NCBI RefSeq assembly: GCF_012349115.1
Contig: NZ_PQIG01000122.1
Location: 62,001 to 126,000 of the forward strand
Direction of reading: 5' to 3'
DNA: 64,000 nt
Source of the DNA: Rhizobium ruizarguesonis
GTDB taxonomy: Bacteria; Pseudomonadota; Alphaproteobacteria; Rhizobiales; Rhizobiaceae
A model generated the notes under the pieces. The model made no database searches. It was not told the origin of the DNA and was given only the letters and a program-made list of their open reading frames with translations. The translations under genes were made by a program, and so were the position numbers. Below, in pieces: positions 45,070 to 53,215 of the stretch (position 1 is its first letter; each line of letters starts with the position of its first letter).

Positions 45070-45819
45070 TCAGGCGGCCTTGCGGCCCGGAAGCTCGACC
45101 CCGAGCCGGCTGAGAAGATGGATTCGGAATTGCGCAAAACGCGGATCGCCGTGATCGCGCGGCGTCGGCAGATCGATCCTGAGATCCTCGATGAGGCGGC
45201 CTTCGTCGAGAACCAGTATGCGGTCGGCCAGCGAAATCGCCTCGTCGACGTCATGGGTGACGAGCAGCACGGCGGGACGGTGTCTTGCACACAACTCCCG
45301 CAGCAGATCGTGCATTTTCAGCCGGGTCAGCGCGTCGAGCGCGCCGAACGGCTCATCGGCGAGAAGCAGGGCTGGTTCGCGCACCAGCGAACGGGCAAGA
45401 GCGACCCTCTGCTGCTCGCCACCCGAAAGCTGGTTCGGCCAGGCCGTTTCCCGGCCTGCAAGTCCTACCTCCGCCAAAGCCTTCCGTCCGGCTTCCTGGC
45501 CGGAAGGTCCATGTAGGCCAAGCGTGACGTTCTGGATGACGGTGCGCCAGGGCAGCAGGCGGGCGTCCTGGAAAACCACCGAAAGGCTCTCCGGCGTCTC
45601 GAGGGTGCCGGTTCCCTCGACACCATGATCGAGACCGGCAAGAGCCCTGAGGAACGTGCTTTTGCCGGAGCCGCTGCGGCCAAGCAGGGCGACGAACTCG
45701 CCTTCCTCGATATCGAGATCGACGCCGTCGAGGATCGTCTTCGTCGCAAACCGGCGTGCGAGGTTTCGCACGTGGACGGCCTTGGTTGTGGGCTTCAGTT
45801 TGCCAGGGTGCGGCGCCAT
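45070..45819 (-). CDS. Sulfonate-type ABC transporter ATP-binding protein (SsuB family)
   Basis: This is a 249-residue ATPase with Walker A GRSGSGKST, signature LSGGEQQRVALARS, Walker B LLADEPFGALD and H-loop LVTHDVDEA. The SsuB-type core ALTRLKMHDLLREL follows Walker B. It overlaps the permease gene by 25 bases, more than the usual four, which implies tight translational coupling. Confidence 0.91.
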   Translation of the reverse strand: MAPHPGKLKPTTKAVHVRNLARRFATKTILDGVDLDIEEGEFVALLGRSGSGKSTFLRALAGLDHGVEGTGTLETPESLSVVFQDARLLPWRTVIQNVTLGLHGPSGQEAGRKALAEVGLAGRETAWPNQLSGGEQQRVALARSLVREPALLLADEPFGALDALTRLKMHDLLRELCARHRPAVLLVTHDVDEAISLADRILVLDEGRLIEDLRIDLPTPRDHGDPRFAQFRIHLLSRLGVELPGRKAA

Positions 45820-46709
45820 GAGAGAACCCTCCGTTCAAGCAGGCGGACGAGACCGTCCGAGACGAGTCCGAGCAGCACATAGACCACCAGGCCGACGAGA
45901 ATGACGTCGGTCTGCCCGTAATTTCGGGCAAGATCGATCATGTATCCGAGCCCGCTGGTGGCGTTGATCTGCTCGACCACGACGAGAGAAACCCAGCAGA
46001 GGGTGACGGCAAACCGCAGGCCCAGAAGGAAACCCGGCAGGGCGCCCGGCAGCACGACTTGAAGGATGAAGTCCTTCTGGCTCATCCGCAGCGTCTCGGC
46101 CAGTTCGACATAACGGCTGTCGATGCTGCGGAGCGCGTTGTGGGTGTGGATATAAATCGGCACGATGACGGCCAGCGCGATGGTCGTAACCTTCATGCTC
46201 TCGCCGATGCCGAACCACAGGATCAGCAAGGGGATCAGGGCCAGCGTCGGTATCGCGCGCTTGATCTGGACCGGCCCGTCGATCAGAGCTTCGCCGATCC
46301 GGGAAAGACCGGCGATCACCGCCAGGATCGTGCCGATCAGCAATCCGATGCCAAGCCCGAGCAGGGCGCGTGTCGCTGACGTCACGAAATTGTCCTGCAG
46401 GCGACCCTGCTCTATGAGCCTTACGAAAGCCTCGATGACAGTCCACGGCGCCGACAGGATGCGCGGGTCGATCCATCCCAATGCCGAACCGACGACCCAG
46501 GTCAGGACAAGCAATACCGGCCCGATCTGCAACCCGAAAGGGATCGCGGGTCCGGGACCCAGCCTGCGCCGGGCCCGTGGGCCGGCGGAGCCAGTCAGGC
46601 CAGCAGAGCTAGCCGGGCCGGCCAGCTTTGTCGCGCGTGAGCCTCCATGAACTCTCCCGCTTGTTGTCAGGGATAGTTTCGCCTCATCTGCATCCCAAGT
46701 GGTTGCCAT
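45795..46709 (-). CDS. Sulfonate-type ABC transporter permease (SsuC family)
   Basis: This is a 304-residue permease whose membrane part (from about residue 58) has GQTDVILVGLVVYVLLGLVSDGLVR at the end and ELAETLRMSQKDFILQVVLPGALPGFLLGLRF as the docking loop. The first 55 residues are an unusual low-complexity stretch rich in Gly, Ala, Ser, Pro and Arg (for example AGPASSAGLTGSAGPRARRR), encoded by GC-repetitive DNA around 46555-46625. That extension is not needed for the fold and is probably cytoplasmic and disordered. It follows the binding-protein gene by 34 bases. Confidence 0.88.
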   Translation of the reverse strand: MATTWDADEAKLSLTTSGRVHGGSRATKLAGPASSAGLTGSAGPRARRRLGPGPAIPFGLQIGPVLLVLTWVVGSALGWIDPRILSAPWTVIEAFVRLIEQGRLQDNFVTSATRALLGLGIGLLIGTILAVIAGLSRIGEALIDGPVQIKRAIPTLALIPLLILWFGIGESMKVTTIALAVIVPIYIHTHNALRSIDSRYVELAETLRMSQKDFILQVVLPGALPGFLLGLRFAVTLCWVSLVVVEQINATSGLGYMIDLARNYGQTDVILVGLVVYVLLGLVSDGLVRLLERRVLSWRRTLAN

Positions 46710-46743
46710 GCTTCAGATCTCCTCTCCGAAGGGGTGTCGAACG

Positions 46744-47784
46744 TTACTGGCTCTTGGCCAAAGCCGCGGCGCCGAGCTTTTCGAAGCGATTGTCGAAAAT
46801 CTGCTCCACATTGAGGGGTTTGTAGCCGAGCTCGTCTGCCAGCAGGTCGATGGTTTCCTGGTGGCGCTTCTTCACTTCGCTCCAATCGGCGGGAACGATC
46901 TGTTCGCCAGTCAGCTTGACGAGATATTCCCCGTCCTCCTGGCTCAGCCCCTGCTGACCAACGTAATATTCCTTGATCCAGAGGTCCGGGTTGCGGTTCA
47001 CCCATTCGGTAGCGCGCGCCCACAGCCCGACATATTCGGCGAGAGCTGCCGCCTTGGCGGGATCATCCAGAACCCATTGCGGCGCATAAAGATGGCTCGG
47101 ATCATCCCGCAGGCCATGCTCCACGAGGGTCGCGCCATCAGGTCCGTATTGGGTGATGTAGCGCCTGATGTAGACGCCGCCGAGCGGCGCGATGTCGACC
47201 TGCCTGCTCGCCAATGCCTTCGGATAGACATCGCTGGTGCTTGGCAGTTCCACCAGAGTGACGTCGCTGCTCTTCAAGCCTGCGGCATGGAGGGCACGCA
47301 GAACGAGTGTGCCCTGGGCCTGTCCCGGGCTGAAGGCGATGCGTTTGCCGCGGAAATCCGCCAGCGTCTTGACGGTCGCGCCCGGTGCGATGCCGAAGCG
47401 GTAGATGGGATTGGCAATCGGGTCACGGCGTTCGCGATAGGCGATGTTGCGAACGGGCAGATTGTTCCAGTTGGCGAAGATCGAGGGGATCTCGGCCACC
47501 GACCCGACATCGAGCGCATGAGCGCGGAAAGCTTCCGACGTCTGCGGCCCGCCGCTGATATTGGCCCATTTGACTTCAAAACTGAGCTCCTTGCCGAGGC
47601 CGGACACTTCGAGAGCTTTCTGCGTGACCGGATCGCCGATCGTCAGCACCGTGCCTGGCGGCACTTTGGAAAGCAGGGGGGCGTCTGTCTGGGCTACCGC
47701 CGGACCATGAATGGCACCGAGACCAAGCAGACTGAACAACGCAATTTTGAATGTCTTTGCCAATGTCATCTTAGCCAACGTCAT
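46744..47784 (-). CDS. Sulfonate-type ABC transporter substrate-binding protein
   Basis: This is a 346-residue periplasmic protein with a signal peptide ending near AVA (about residue 31). TVLTIGDPVTQKALEVSGL, GGPQTSEAFRAHALDVGSVAEIPSIFA and FRGKRIAFSPGQAQGTLVLRAL are standard NMT1/SsuA-like blocks. The coding start is duplicated: two near-identical MTLAK pentapeptides follow each other, so both ATG 47784 and ATG 47769 could initiate. It heads the five-gene operon. Confidence 0.87.
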   Translation of the reverse strand: MTLAKMTLAKTFKIALFSLLGLGAIHGPAVAQTDAPLLSKVPPGTVLTIGDPVTQKALEVSGLGKELSFEVKWANISGGPQTSEAFRAHALDVGSVAEIPSIFANWNNLPVRNIAYRERRDPIANPIYRFGIAPGATVKTLADFRGKRIAFSPGQAQGTLVLRALHAAGLKSSDVTLVELPSTSDVYPKALASRQVDIAPLGGVYIRRYITQYGPDGATLVEHGLRDDPSHLYAPQWVLDDPAKAAALAEYVGLWARATEWVNRNPDLWIKEYYVGQQGLSQEDGEYLVKLTGEQIVPADWSEVKKRHQETIDLLADELGYKPLNVEQIFDNRFEKLGAAALAKSQ

Positions 47785-47849
47785 CGTCGATCTTCCCGTT
47801 TCGGATTGCTGATTGCAGGAGCGATGCACGGTAAGATGGAATATAATCC

Positions 47850-47872
47850 ACTAAATCGATAGACTATTTAGT
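47850..47872. promoter_or_regulatory. Inverted repeat upstream of the second monooxygenase operon
   Basis: ACTAAAT (47850-47856) and ATTTAGT (47866-47872) face each other over nine bases, 66 bases upstream of the binding-protein start in an AT-rich stretch. The total length of 23 bp equals that of the repeat before the paralogous operon (24404-24426), although the sequence differs. Confidence 0.45.
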
Positions 47873-47970
47873 TTAATGAAAGTGGCGCTGAGGAAAAATT
47901 GTCCTCAAAAGTCGGGCAACCGGAACGGTCGCATCCGGCGCCTTCGCAGGATGGTCGCGTTTGGCAGGCA

Positions 47971-48007
47971 TGAAAAAAGCGCCTGGGACGTTCGTCCGCG
48001 GGCGCTT
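47971..48007 (-). terminator. Rho-independent terminator of the sugar-acid importer operon
   Basis: On the minus strand AAGCGCC, an inner GGACGAACGTCC hairpin and GGCGCTT form a branched stem that runs straight into TTTTTT. It lies 67 bases behind the stop of the gene at 48075 and is the clearest intrinsic terminator in the window. Confidence 0.85.
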
Positions 48008-48074
48008 AAGCGTCTTAGCTCAACTGACGCCCTTTCAGGCGCCCGAACCGTGTGAACGTCCGGCTCGCCTGATG

Positions 48075-48413
48075 TCAGGCAACATGCGGCGCGTATTCGT
48101 TGGCCGAGAATACGTGGTGATGCACCTTGCCCGTAAAGAGCTGCAGGAGTTCGCCGGTGACCTCTCGGCTCTCTGACCGCACGTCGGAGAGAAGTGCTGC
48201 CTTCACCGCATCCATATCGGGATAGCGAATGGCGAGCGCCATGGCATAGATCGGGGCGCCTTCGTCGCGCTCCATCCCGTCGAGCACCCGGATTTCCTCG
48301 GCGCCCGGAAATTTCGTCCAGAGAGGGACGAGCCGCTGCCGCACGAATTCGCGAAATTCCGCTTCTCTGCCGGGATGGATTTCGCCTTCAAACAAAGCAT
48401 AACGAATGATCAT
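48075..48413 (-). CDS. Small dimeric alpha/beta-barrel (EthD/Dabb-like) protein
   Basis: This is a 112-residue protein with a beta-alpha-beta layout: IIRYALFEGEIHPGREAEFREFV, a central IYAMALAIRYPDMDAVKAALLS and a C-terminal KVHHHVFSANEY with three histidines. This resembles the ferredoxin-like Dabb/EthD group, small proteins found beside catabolic enzymes and sometimes acting as isomerases, mutarotases or oxygenases. It follows the binding-protein gene by 95 bases, including a hairpin, and precedes the operon terminator, so it belongs to the sugar-acid operon. A mutarotase-like role would suit that context but is a guess. Confidence 0.72.
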   Translation of the reverse strand: MIIRYALFEGEIHPGREAEFREFVRQRLVPLWTKFPGAEEIRVLDGMERDEGAPIYAMALAIRYPDMDAVKAALLSDVRSESREVTGELLQLFTGKVHHHVFSANEYAPHVA

Positions 48414-48471
48414 AGGTTCTCTTTTCCAAAACTCGCCGGAGCTGGATCGATGGTGGTGTGTTGTCGGAATA

Positions 48472-48499
48472 TCAGGGCGTATCGGTCGATACGCCCTGA
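48472..48499 (-). terminator. Strong hairpin behind the binding-protein gene
   Basis: A 13-bp perfect inverted repeat (TCAGGGCGTATCG with CGATACGCCCTGA) and a 2-base centre lie directly after the binding-protein stop. There is no T-run on the minus strand, so partial termination or mRNA protection is more likely than a full stop, leaving some readthrough to the gene at 48075. Confidence 0.65.
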
Positions 48500-48508
48500 C
48501 TGGAAGGG

Positions 48509-49606
48509 TTATTTGCCCCAGATTTTCTTGTATTGATCGCGATAGCCGTTGTCGGGATCAAAGCTGTTCTTCGGTCCACCGTCAAACTCGACGTTCTGGC
48601 TGGTCACCACATGCAGCGGCGACACGTAGCCGGACCATGGAGCTTTCGCAAAGGCGCGGTTCAATTCGTCGACGAGCTGCCAGCCCTGGAGGTTGAGCGG
48701 CTCGGCCACCGTGACGGCCTGGAACTGCTTGGCGCGGATACGCTGATAGGCGCTCTCCGAACCGTCGCCGGCTGCGACGTTCACCGGTTTTCCATCACCT
48801 GCAATGCCGGCCGAGGCGAGCGAAGGTCCCATGAAGTCGTAATAAAGGTCGTTGATCGCCAGCGAATGCGTCCACTTCGCGCCATACTTCTGCAGAAGCG
48901 ATGTGGTGAGCTGCGGCATGCGCTGAGAGGTTTCGGCGATCGGCGTGTCGACATATTCGAGCACCGTGCCGCCGAGATCCTCGATCTCCTTCTTCATGCG
49001 ATCGGCCTTGGCAATCGCGATCGCATAGGTGGAGTCGGTAAAGATGATGACACCCGGCTTGCCGCCTGCATCGGCAAAGGCCCAATCCGCCGCGGACTTC
49101 GACACTTCCATCGCATCGGTGGTCACGTTTGCGAAGACACCGACTTCTGGAACCGGACCAACGGCCGAGGCGGCGTGCCAGGAAACCATCGGAATTCCGG
49201 CAGCCTTGGCCGCTTCCATCGCCGGCTTCTGTTCGACCGCGTCAAAGCCGTTGATGATGATGCCATCCGGCTTCAGCGCCATAGCCTGGCCGAAAGCCGC
49301 GGTGCGCCCGCCGATCGAACCGGCGCCGTCAAGCGCCTTCACCGTCCAGCCGAGCGCGCCTGCCGCTTCCTGAACGCCATTGACCACGCCGAGGATGCCG
49401 CCATTTTTCATGTCGGCGGCGAGAATGACGATGTTCTTTCCAGTGGCGCCCTTGGGGCCGCTCGTCGGGCCATCCCAGGCGCTCACCTTGGAAGCATACT
49501 TTTCGACCACGGCCTTGGCATCGGCCATTGAATCGGCCAATGCCGGCATGCTCAGCATAACGGCGACGGTTGCGACCGTTGCCTGCAATAATGTTCTGCG
49601 CTTCAT
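48509..49606 (-). CDS. Sugar-type ABC transporter substrate-binding protein
   Basis: This is a 365-residue periplasmic protein with a KRRTLLQA start and signal peptide ending near ALA (residue 24); the double Arg leaves Tat export possible. NIVILAADMKNGGILGVVNGVQEAA and GIIINGFDAVEQKPAMEAAKAAGIPMVSWH are ribose-family blocks. ATG 49606 follows GGAGGA; a GTG six bases earlier is too close to the ribosome site. It belongs with the permease and ATPase upstream. The surrounding enzymes suggest a sugar acid such as gluconate, ketogluconate or idonate, or a related sugar, as ligand. Confidence 0.9.
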   Translation of the reverse strand: MKRRTLLQATVATVAVMLSMPALADSMADAKAVVEKYASKVSAWDGPTSGPKGATGKNIVILAADMKNGGILGVVNGVQEAAGALGWTVKALDGAGSIGGRTAAFGQAMALKPDGIIINGFDAVEQKPAMEAAKAAGIPMVSWHAASAVGPVPEVGVFANVTTDAMEVSKSAADWAFADAGGKPGVIIFTDSTYAIAIAKADRMKKEIEDLGGTVLEYVDTPIAETSQRMPQLTTSLLQKYGAKWTHSLAINDLYYDFMGPSLASAGIAGDGKPVNVAAGDGSESAYQRIRAKQFQAVTVAEPLNLQGWQLVDELNRAFAKAPWSGYVSPLHVVTSQNVEFDGGPKNSFDPDNGYRDQYKKIWGK

Positions 49607-49657
49607 GTTCACTCCTCCATTTTGTTTGTTGTGAAATGCCGGGATGAGCCGGCATCC

Positions 49658-50698
49658 TCATTTGGATGCGGGTGTGATCCTCCTCACAGCTCCGCGCTTG
49701 CGCTGGGCGTAGCCTGCTATGCCGATGGCAATCAGCAGGGTCACGCCGTTGAACAGCGGTTCGACGAAGAACGACCCGCCGAATTGCTGAATTCCTGATA
49801 TTCCGACCGCCAGGATGATGACGCCGATCAAGGTGCCCCAGACGTTCACCCGTCCCGGCTTGATCGTCGTCGATCCGAGGAACGCGCCGACAAGCGCCGG
49901 CAGGAGATATTCGAGGCCGACGCTTGCCTGGCCGATACGCAGCTTCGAGGCGAGAAGGACCCCGGTCAGAGCCGCAAGCAGCCCCGAGGTGACGAATGCG
50001 CCGATCACGAATTTGCGGACCGGAATGCCATTGAGTGCGGCCGCCTTCGGATTGGCGCCGATGGCGTAGAGATAGCGGCCGATCGGCAGGTATTCGAGCA
50101 CGATCCACATGCAGATTGCGATCAGGAGCACGTAGAAGCCCGTGATCGGCAGGCCGAACAGCATGGTGCCGTTCAGCGCATAGAATCCCTCCGGCAGGAC
50201 GCCGACCACCTGCCGCCCGCCGGTGTGCCAAAGCGCAAGCGCGTATAGAACCGTTCCGGTGCCGAGCGTCGCGATGAAGCTGTCGATCTTCGCAACCTCG
50301 ACCAGCAGGCCGTTAATGAAGCCGGTGAGAACGCCAAGCGCCAGAACGATGACGACCGCGACAGGCCAGGGCAGGCCGTAGGCCGTCTGCAGGCTGATGG
50401 CAAGAATGTGCCAGAGCACGATGCCATAGCCGACGGTCAGATCGATGCGGCCCGATGCCATCGGGATCATCGCAGCCAACGACAGAAGCGCAATGATTGC
50501 CTTGTCGGACACGATCGAGCGGACGTTCAACAGGGTCGGGAAGGTATCGGGCAGAAGGATCGAGAAGATGACGATCAGGCCGACGGTCAGGATCACCAGC
50601 CCGTAGACCGGGATCAGGCGTCCGATCTTCTGTCCTGTGGACAGACCTGCCATTTCGCTCTTGGTCGGCTCCAGCGCCGTGGATTCAATGGATTGCAT
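49658..50698 (-). CDS. Sugar-type ABC transporter permease (RbsC family)
   Basis: This is a 346-residue permease with ASGRIDLTVGYGIVLWHILA near residue 80, a variant of the CUT2 GxIDLSVG motif, and NGIPVRKFVIGAFVTSGLLAALTGVLLA as the later conserved loop. A 30-residue cytoplasmic N terminus precedes the first span. It lies between the ATPase gene (18 bases) and the binding-protein gene (51 bases). Only one permease gene is present, so the channel should be a homodimer, unlike the two-permease system at 18583-20483. Confidence 0.91.
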   Translation of the reverse strand: MQSIESTALEPTKSEMAGLSTGQKIGRLIPVYGLVILTVGLIVIFSILLPDTFPTLLNVRSIVSDKAIIALLSLAAMIPMASGRIDLTVGYGIVLWHILAISLQTAYGLPWPVAVVIVLALGVLTGFINGLLVEVAKIDSFIATLGTGTVLYALALWHTGGRQVVGVLPEGFYALNGTMLFGLPITGFYVLLIAICMWIVLEYLPIGRYLYAIGANPKAAALNGIPVRKFVIGAFVTSGLLAALTGVLLASKLRIGQASVGLEYLLPALVGAFLGSTTIKPGRVNVWGTLIGVIILAVGISGIQQFGGSFFVEPLFNGVTLLIAIGIAGYAQRKRGAVRRITPASK

Positions 50699-50716
50699 GG
50701 CTGTTCTCCCGGTGGC

Positions 50717-52213
50717 TCAAGCGGCTTCCGATGCGGATGCGGCCGTGATGACCGCCTCCGTTGTCAGAGCGCTTCCAGTCAGTTCGCTGACGATTTTGCC
50801 GCGCGAGAAAACCAGCGCGCGGTGGCAGATATGGGCGATTTCCTCGAAGTCCGTCGACACCACGACAACCGCGAGGCCGGCCTCGAGCGCCTGGGTGATC
50901 AGACGGTAGATCTCCGCACGCGCTCCGATATCGACGCCGGCGGTCGGATCTTCTGCGACCAGCAGCTTGCGGCCGGTCGCCAGCCAGCGGCCGACGACCA
51001 CTTTCTGCTGATTGCCACCCGACAAGGCCTCTACCGGCAGATCCGGGTCGTTTGGCCGCAGGCCGACGGAATGACCGATCTTATGAGCAAGATCGGCTTC
51101 GCCGCGCGGCGACAGGAAGGACAAAAGCCCACGTCCGACGGCGCCCGGATTGAGGTAGGTATTTTCCCGAATGGAAAGTGAGAGCGCCACGGACTCCTCC
51201 GTCCGGTCACGGGCGATCAAGCCGATGCCCGACGCCATGGCGCGCCGCGGGCTGGAGAGGTCGGGGGCCTCGTCATGCAGCAGAACCGAGCCGTGGAAGG
51301 GCTCGCAACCGAACAGCGCGCGGCCGATCCGTTCCTGACCGGCGCCACGCAATCCAGCCAGGCCCAGAAGCTCGCCCTCGCGGATATCGAACGATATCGC
51401 GCCTGTGCCGGCGCAAACGAGATCGCGAACCTTGACGATCGCCTTGCCGGGCGTGATCGCCGTCTTGGAAAAGAGGCTGTCGCCGCTGCGGCCGATGATC
51501 ATCGTCACCAGCTCGTCGGGGGTGGTCTCGCTGACGGGTTTCTGTCCTACCATGCATCCGTCGCGCAGAACGGCGACCCGATCGGCAATCCGGAAAATTT
51601 CGTCCAGCCTGTGGGAGACGTAGATCATCCCGACGCCGCGATCCTTTAAGGGGCGGATTGCATTGAACAGCCGATCGACTTCATCGGCGGGAAGGCTCGC
51701 CGTCGGCTCGTCGAGCACCAGAACGTCGGCTTCGACGGCCAGCGCACGGGCAATGGCGACAAGCGACTTTTCGGTGCGCGACAGCGCCGAGACCCGCGTG
51801 GTGGGGTCAAAATCGCAGCCGACCAGTTTCAAGGCTTCCTTGGCGCGCGCCTGGGTCCTGTTCCAATCGATCAGGCCGCGACGCATCGAGAAGCCCTGTG
51901 ACAGGCCCATGTTCTCGCCGACCGTCATCCACTCGATCAAACCGAGATCCTGGTGGATGAAGGCAACCTGTTGCCGTTCGTTCGGCTTCGGGGGACGATG
52001 ATGGTAGCTCTGGCCGCGAAAAAGGATGTCGCCGCTATCGGGCTTGTAGATACCCGCAAGCGTCTTGATGAGCGTCGATTTGCCGGCGCCGTTTTCCCCC
52101 AGCAGCGCGAGGATTTCGCCCTCGCGAAGGTCGATCGAGACGTCCCGCAGCGCTTGCGTGCCGCCGAAGCTCTTGGTGATCGACTGGAACTCCAGCAGTC
52201 TCTTGGCTTCCAC
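50717..52213 (-). CDS. Sugar-type ABC transporter ATP-binding protein, two domains (RbsA family)
   Basis: This is a 498-residue duplicated ATPase: Walker A GENGAGKST, signature LSRTEKSLVAIARA, Walker B VLVLDEPTASLP in the first half; signature LSGGNQQKVVVGRW and LLVAEDPTAGVD in the second. I start at GTG 52213 because GGAGG lies seven bases before it. The ATG at 52243 adds ten residues, has no ribosome site and sits eight bases from the operator palindrome. The gene is first in the operon and is directly controlled by that operator. Confidence 0.9.
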   Translation of the reverse strand: MEAKRLLEFQSITKSFGGTQALRDVSIDLREGEILALLGENGAGKSTLIKTLAGIYKPDSGDILFRGQSYHHRPPKPNERQQVAFIHQDLGLIEWMTVGENMGLSQGFSMRRGLIDWNRTQARAKEALKLVGCDFDPTTRVSALSRTEKSLVAIARALAVEADVLVLDEPTASLPADEVDRLFNAIRPLKDRGVGMIYVSHRLDEIFRIADRVAVLRDGCMVGQKPVSETTPDELVTMIIGRSGDSLFSKTAITPGKAIVKVRDLVCAGTGAISFDIREGELLGLAGLRGAGQERIGRALFGCEPFHGSVLLHDEAPDLSSPRRAMASGIGLIARDRTEESVALSLSIRENTYLNPGAVGRGLLSFLSPRGEADLAHKIGHSVGLRPNDPDLPVEALSGGNQQKVVVGRWLATGRKLLVAEDPTAGVDIGARAEIYRLITQALEAGLAVVVVSTDFEEIAHICHRALVFSRGKIVSELTGSALTTEAVITAASASEAA

Positions 52214-52250
52214 TGTGGCTCCTCCCAAAGCTGCGGTTGTCATTGATCAT

Positions 52251-52280
52251 ATGTTATCGATAACATTTATGGATGGTCAA
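52251..52280 (-). promoter_or_regulatory. Operator and promoter of the sugar-acid importer operon
   Basis: ATGTTATCGATAACAT (52251-52266) is a perfect 16-bp palindrome of LacI/GntR type. On the minus strand TTGACC (52280-52275) stands about 18 bases from TAACAT inside the palindrome, so repressor binding would cover the -10. The same arrangement recurs at 54627-54656. Confidence 0.8.
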
Positions 52281-52321
52281 GCGGAAAGATGACGATCTCG
52301 AATTTCTCGGAGAGATTGATG

Positions 52322-53215
52322 TCAGCCGGCCTGAAATCCGTCGAGAAGACGCATCATCTCGGCGGAGTCCTTCGGCCCGAGGCCGGCAGCGCAGAGCAGG
52401 CGATGAATTTCGACCACGGAGCCGGTCATCGGCAATGGCGTCTTGGTCTTCAGCGCGAAGGCCTGAAGTGAATCCAGGTCCTTCAACATGTTGTCGATTC
52501 TGCCTGTCGGAGAGAAATCCCGGGCAGCGAATTTTGCCATGAATTCCTGCATTATCCGGTTATCAGCCCTGCCGCCGGCAAGGGCTGCCGGAATGGCGGC
52601 CGGATCGACGCCGCCGGCTTCAGCGAGCTTGACCGCTTCGGCGACGGCCTGAAACAGCACGGCGCAAAACAGCTGATTGATCAGCTTCGTGGTCTGCCCG
52701 GCGCCGGATGCACCCATCAGCGTGTAATTGGCGGCGAGATGCCGCATCACCACGCGCGCCCGTTCGAAATCCTCAGCGCTGCCGCCAGCCATGATCGTCA
52801 GGCGTCCGCTCAGCGCACCCGGCACGCCGCCGGAGAGCGGGCAATCCACCCATGCCATGCCGGTTTCCCGACGCAGCCGCATCGCCATGTCAGCCGTGTC
52901 GGCCGGGTCGATCGACGACATGTCGATCAACACCTTGTCGGCATTTGCCGCCGGCGCAACACCCTTTTCGCCGAAGACGACGGCGCGGACGATGCTGGCG
53001 TGATTGAGGCTCAGCACACAAAACGCCGACCGTGAGACCGCTTCCTCCACGGAGCCGGCCGCGCTTGCGCCCTTGGCCACCAAAGCCGCGACTTTTTCGG
53101 TATCCAGGTCGAAGACCGATACCTTATGCCCGGTTTCGATCAATCGGGTGACGATCGCCGTTCCCATGATGCCGGCACCGATGACGGCGACATCTGCTCT
53201 GTAGTCATCCTGCAT
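52322..53215 (-). CDS. Beta-hydroxyacid dehydrogenase (3-hydroxyisobutyrate dehydrogenase/GarR superfamily)
   Basis: This is a 297-residue oxidoreductase with a Rossmann GAGIMGTAIVTRL at residues 13-25, the substrate-binding DCPLSGGVPGALSG and the catalytic lysine in GAGQTTKLINQLF. Superfamily members act on tartronate semialdehyde, L-threonate, 6-phosphogluconate and similar hydroxyacids with NAD(P). In this operon it probably handles a sugar acid or a semialdehyde derived from it. It overlaps the gluconokinase gene by 11 bases and ends the gluconokinase/SDR transcript. Confidence 0.88.
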   Translation of the reverse strand: MQDDYRADVAVIGAGIMGTAIVTRLIETGHKVSVFDLDTEKVAALVAKGASAAGSVEEAVSRSAFCVLSLNHASIVRAVVFGEKGVAPAANADKVLIDMSSIDPADTADMAMRLRRETGMAWVDCPLSGGVPGALSGRLTIMAGGSAEDFERARVVMRHLAANYTLMGASGAGQTTKLINQLFCAVLFQAVAEAVKLAEAGGVDPAAIPAALAGGRADNRIMQEFMAKFAARDFSPTGRIDNMLKDLDSLQAFALKTKTPLPMTGSVVEIHRLLCAAGLGPKDSAEMMRLLDGFQAG

